Part shown: piece by piece, positions 6,268-8,117 of the stretch | How the letters are laid out: each line of letters opens with the position of its first letter | Position numbering within the stretch: position 1 is the first letter of the stretch | DNA from: Gammaproteobacteria bacterium | GTDB lineage: Bacteria; Pseudomonadota; Gammaproteobacteria; Steroidobacterales; SZUA-146 | Reading direction: 5' to 3' | Assembly: GCA_013002925.1 (NCBI GenBank) | Contig: JABDLQ010000134.1 | Coordinates: forward strand, 1-8,117 | Length of the DNA: 8,117 nt | Notes under the pieces: model-generated | What the model was told of the DNA's origin: nothing | The model's database searches: none | The model's input: only the letters and a program-made list of their open reading frames with translations | Translations under genes and position numbers: made by a program

Positions 6268-7722
6268 ATGTCTGAATTACGTAACAACTCTCCCTCCAGC
6301 CTGATCACTCCAGTTGTGATGTTTTTATCACTGTTTGTGGTTGTCGAACATATCGCTGTTCTGCAATCATCACTTGGCACGGTCGGTCTGCCAGTGTCAC
6401 CTGAGATTGTCTCAAAGGTAGTAAAAACACTGATGTGGTTTACGGGTGCGGTGCTGACCAGCCGCTTGTTGGTCAAACTGCTGATTAATCCATTCAGCCG
6501 CAAGCGCACGGGCCAGGATGCGCCGTCGATACTGGTCAATAGCGTCTATGCATCCATCCTCATCATCACCGGGTTTATGGCCGTTCACTTCGTATTCGGT
6601 AGGCCAATCGGTGCACTCATGGCCACCTCCGGCCTGGTGACCCTTATTATCGGCCTGGCCATACGCGACATGATTGCCGACTTTTTTTCCGGACTCGCAC
6701 TCAATTTCGAACGCCCGTACTCTATCGGCGACTGGATTGAACTGGAACCGGGCCTGGTCGCCAAAGTTACCGAACTGAATTGGCGGTCGACCCGTCTGCT
6801 GACGTTATCAGAGCGCACTGTTATTGTGCCCAACAATAATTTTGCGGCGCGCCAGTTTGTGAATTACAGCCTGCCAAAACGCAGTTATCGTGAATCACTG
6901 GATATCACGTTGAATTTCACTTCCGATCCAGAGCGGATCGAAAACATCCTGCAATCAGCGATTCAGGCCACGGCGGGTCTGATTTCAGACGCGTCCCATA
7001 ATGTACGCATCATGAAATTTACCGAACGTGGCGTGCTGTACCAGATACGCTTTTGGATCGACGATCTGTCGTCGCGCGTGGGGATCCGTCATAAACTGGC
7101 AGTTAATGTTCTCAAATATCTCAGTCAGGCTGGCATTTCCATTCCCTATAGCCAGCAGGAGATATTGCTCACGCGCGATCGCCGGGCCCGGCAGGAACGC
7201 CGGATTGACCCCAAGCGCTTGCTGTCACGAATAGACTGGCTCGAACCTCTGCAGGATCATGAGCTTTCTCAGCTGGCAGAAGTTGCGGAGCCGGCTGATT
7301 TTGCCAAGGGATCACCCATCTTCCTGGAAGGTGAAGAAGGTGAAATTCTGTATTTCGTGGTGGAAGGCGTGGCGGTAGTCACCACCGGCACCAATGGCTC
7401 ATCAAACGTCGTTGGCAAGATCACACCGGGACAGGCAGTCGGTGAAATGTCTGTCCTGACGGGTACACCAAGGCGCGCGAACGTCTTTGCCGAAACGGAC
7501 GTCCATGCTTTGGGTATACACCGCGATGATCTCGAGCCACTGTTGCGTGCGCGCCCTGAAATTGCTGTGGGACTTGGCAACACCATGGCCAGCAGGGTCA
7601 AGGATATGCGCGCACAGCAGGACAATCAGAACTCCGGTGCGTCAGATTCCGACGACACCTCGCTTGCCAAGCAACTGGCATCGCGGATCACCAGTTTTTT
7701 CGGAATCGGGCAGACCCACTAA
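6268..7722 (+). CDS. MscS-type channel with cyclic-nucleotide-binding domain
   Basis: A 484-residue inner-membrane channel subunit, expected to form a heptamer. Hydrophobic helices lie near residues 12-34, 46-73 and 86-110. The pore-lining helix follows (about 112-146, with a GLVTLIIGLAIRD core). The MscS signature NFERPYSIGDWIELE (146-160) begins the beta domain, and the mixed cytoplasmic domain runs to about 295. Residues about 325-450 form a cyclic-nucleotide-binding domain. Its phosphate-binding cassette GQAVGEMSVLTGTPRRANV (388-406) keeps the key Gly-Glu pair (392-393) and the Arg of PRRA. cAMP or cGMP binding is therefore likely, placing the protein with the bCNG branch of MscS channels, which open with ligand rather than simply with tension. 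ATG 6268 has a poor ribosome binding site, but no better in-frame start precedes the first helix. Its promoter region carries a CRP-type site, and its 3' end overlaps the convergent transporter gene. Confidence 0.9.
   Translation: MSELRNNSPSSLITPVVMFLSLFVVVEHIAVLQSSLGTVGLPVSPEIVSKVVKTLMWFTGAVLTSRLLVKLLINPFSRKRTGQDAPSILVNSVYASILIITGFMAVHFVFGRPIGALMATSGLVTLIIGLAIRDMIADFFSGLALNFERPYSIGDWIELEPGLVAKVTELNWRSTRLLTLSERTVIVPNNNFAARQFVNYSLPKRSYRESLDITLNFTSDPERIENILQSAIQATAGLISDASHNVRIMKFTERGVLYQIRFWIDDLSSRVGIRHKLAVNVLKYLSQAGISIPYSQQEILLTRDRRARQERRIDPKRLLSRIDWLEPLQDHELSQLAEVAEPADFAKGSPIFLEGEEGEILYFVVEGVAVVTTGTNGSSNVVGKITPGQAVGEMSVLTGTPRRANVFAETDVHALGIHRDDLEPLLRARPEIAVGLGNTMASRVKDMRAQQDNQNSGASDSDDTSLAKQLASRITSFFGIGQTH
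7673..7700 (+). terminator. Terminator-like hairpin inside the 3' end of the channel gene
   Basis: AACTGG (7673-7678) pairs with CCAGTT (7691-7696), and ATC (7680-7682) with GAT (7686-7688) around a GCG loop. The last two T of the arm continue into four more, giving a six-T run (7695-7700). It resembles a rho-independent terminator, but the stem is short and half A/T. It lies before the stop codon at 7720-7722, so release here would leave a message without a stop codon. The arrangement may be chance. Confidence 0.4.
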
Positions 7723-8117
7723 GCCTGCGTTGGTCGTGAACCACGGCGTTCAAAGCGTCTGCCAAGATCCACACCGAGATAACCTAGCAACAACATTCCT
7801 ATAGCGGCAACGGCCGTGATATTCGCAATACTCAAACCAATAAATTTAAGCAACGTAAAAAACCAGCCACCAATCAGATAGGCGCTTCTCACCACCGATG
7901 TGTCGATAAAATTCTTGCTTTTGTATTTTTGCTCTTCGCTCACCGCACTGAACAGCATGTCATAACACGGCTTCATTGTGCCAAATTGTCCACTACGAAA
8001 TAATATTTGTACAAGTGCCAGAGTCACTATGACGGGCCACAGACCCAGCACCACAATACCGCTAAAAATAATGGCGACCATCAAACCATAGGTAGTCCCG
8101 ACACCGGCCCGGCGCAC
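7719..8117 (-). CDS. Transporter resembling ATP/ADP translocase (Tlc/Npt) family, C-terminal part
   Basis: The minus-strand frame is open from the window edge to a TAG at 7721-7719, giving the last 132 residues. Hydrophobic stretches at about residues 10-30, 31-42, 80-92 and 95-113 are membrane helices, and the end is basic and soluble. The loop KPCYDMLFSAVSEEQKYKSK (49-68), followed by NFIDTSVVR, resembles the conserved loop of Tlc/Npt nucleotide transporters (a pattern like REEKYKAKxFIDT). That family is related to the major facilitator fold. The GTG at the edge should not be taken as the start, because family members are far longer. The substrate cannot be assigned from this fragment: free-living bacteria also carry members not known to exchange ATP. 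An ordinary MFS transporter is the alternative. It converges on the channel gene with a 4-nt overlap. Confidence 0.7.
   Translation of the reverse strand: MRRAGVGTTYGLMVAIIFSGIVVLGLWPVIVTLALVQILFRSGQFGTMKPCYDMLFSAVSEEQKYKSKNFIDTSVVRSAYLIGGWFFTLLKFIGLSIANITAVAAIGMLLLGYLGVDLGRRFERRGSRPTQA

Overview
The window holds seven protein-coding genes, two of them cut by the window edges. The proteins and the regulatory signals fit a Gammaproteobacterium of roughly balanced base composition. The main support is a perfect CRP-type half-site pair, TGTGA-N6-TCACA, next to a sigma70-type promoter. No rRNA, tRNA, CRISPR array, insertion sequence, phage gene or plasmid origin was seen. The organism assignment is an inference from gene style, not from a marker gene.

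Left part (1-2012, minus strand): the first 116 codons of an exported protein of unknown function (start at 350) have a clear signal peptide and Shine-Dalgarno site. They are preceded by a 462-bp intergenic region with a strong 27-nt hairpin. To the right lies a 399-residue cytoplasmic M48-family zinc metalloprotease with a C-terminal TerB-like helical domain. Its best start is at 2012, not at the longest possible start at 2132.

Middle part (2457-6062, plus strand): three tightly packed genes form a probable operon, divergent from the protease across a 444-bp region. They encode a metallo-beta-lactamase-fold hydrolase with a glyoxalase-II-like metal site, a full-length half-size ABC exporter (membrane domain plus ATPase), and a GST-fold protein of the failed-axon-connections/metaxin type. 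The gaps are 9 and 24 bp. Together they suggest a thiol-linked detoxification or export module; the substrate cannot be read from the sequence.

Right part (6063-8117): a separate, visibly regulated unit encodes an MscS-type channel with a C-terminal cyclic-nucleotide-binding domain. Upstream are a sigma70 promoter (TTGACG-17-TATAAC), a perfect CRP core site centred about 59 bp before the predicted transcription start, and an inverted repeat lying over the -10 box and start site. A terminator-like hairpin with a T-run sits inside the last codons of the channel gene. The channel gene's stop codon overlaps the stop codon of a convergent, partly visible transporter gene resembling the ATP/ADP translocase (Tlc/Npt) family.

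The most interesting signal is this channel locus. A channel whose own domain should bind cAMP or cGMP appears to be under the control of a cAMP-receptor-protein site, with a possible terminator located before its stop codon.
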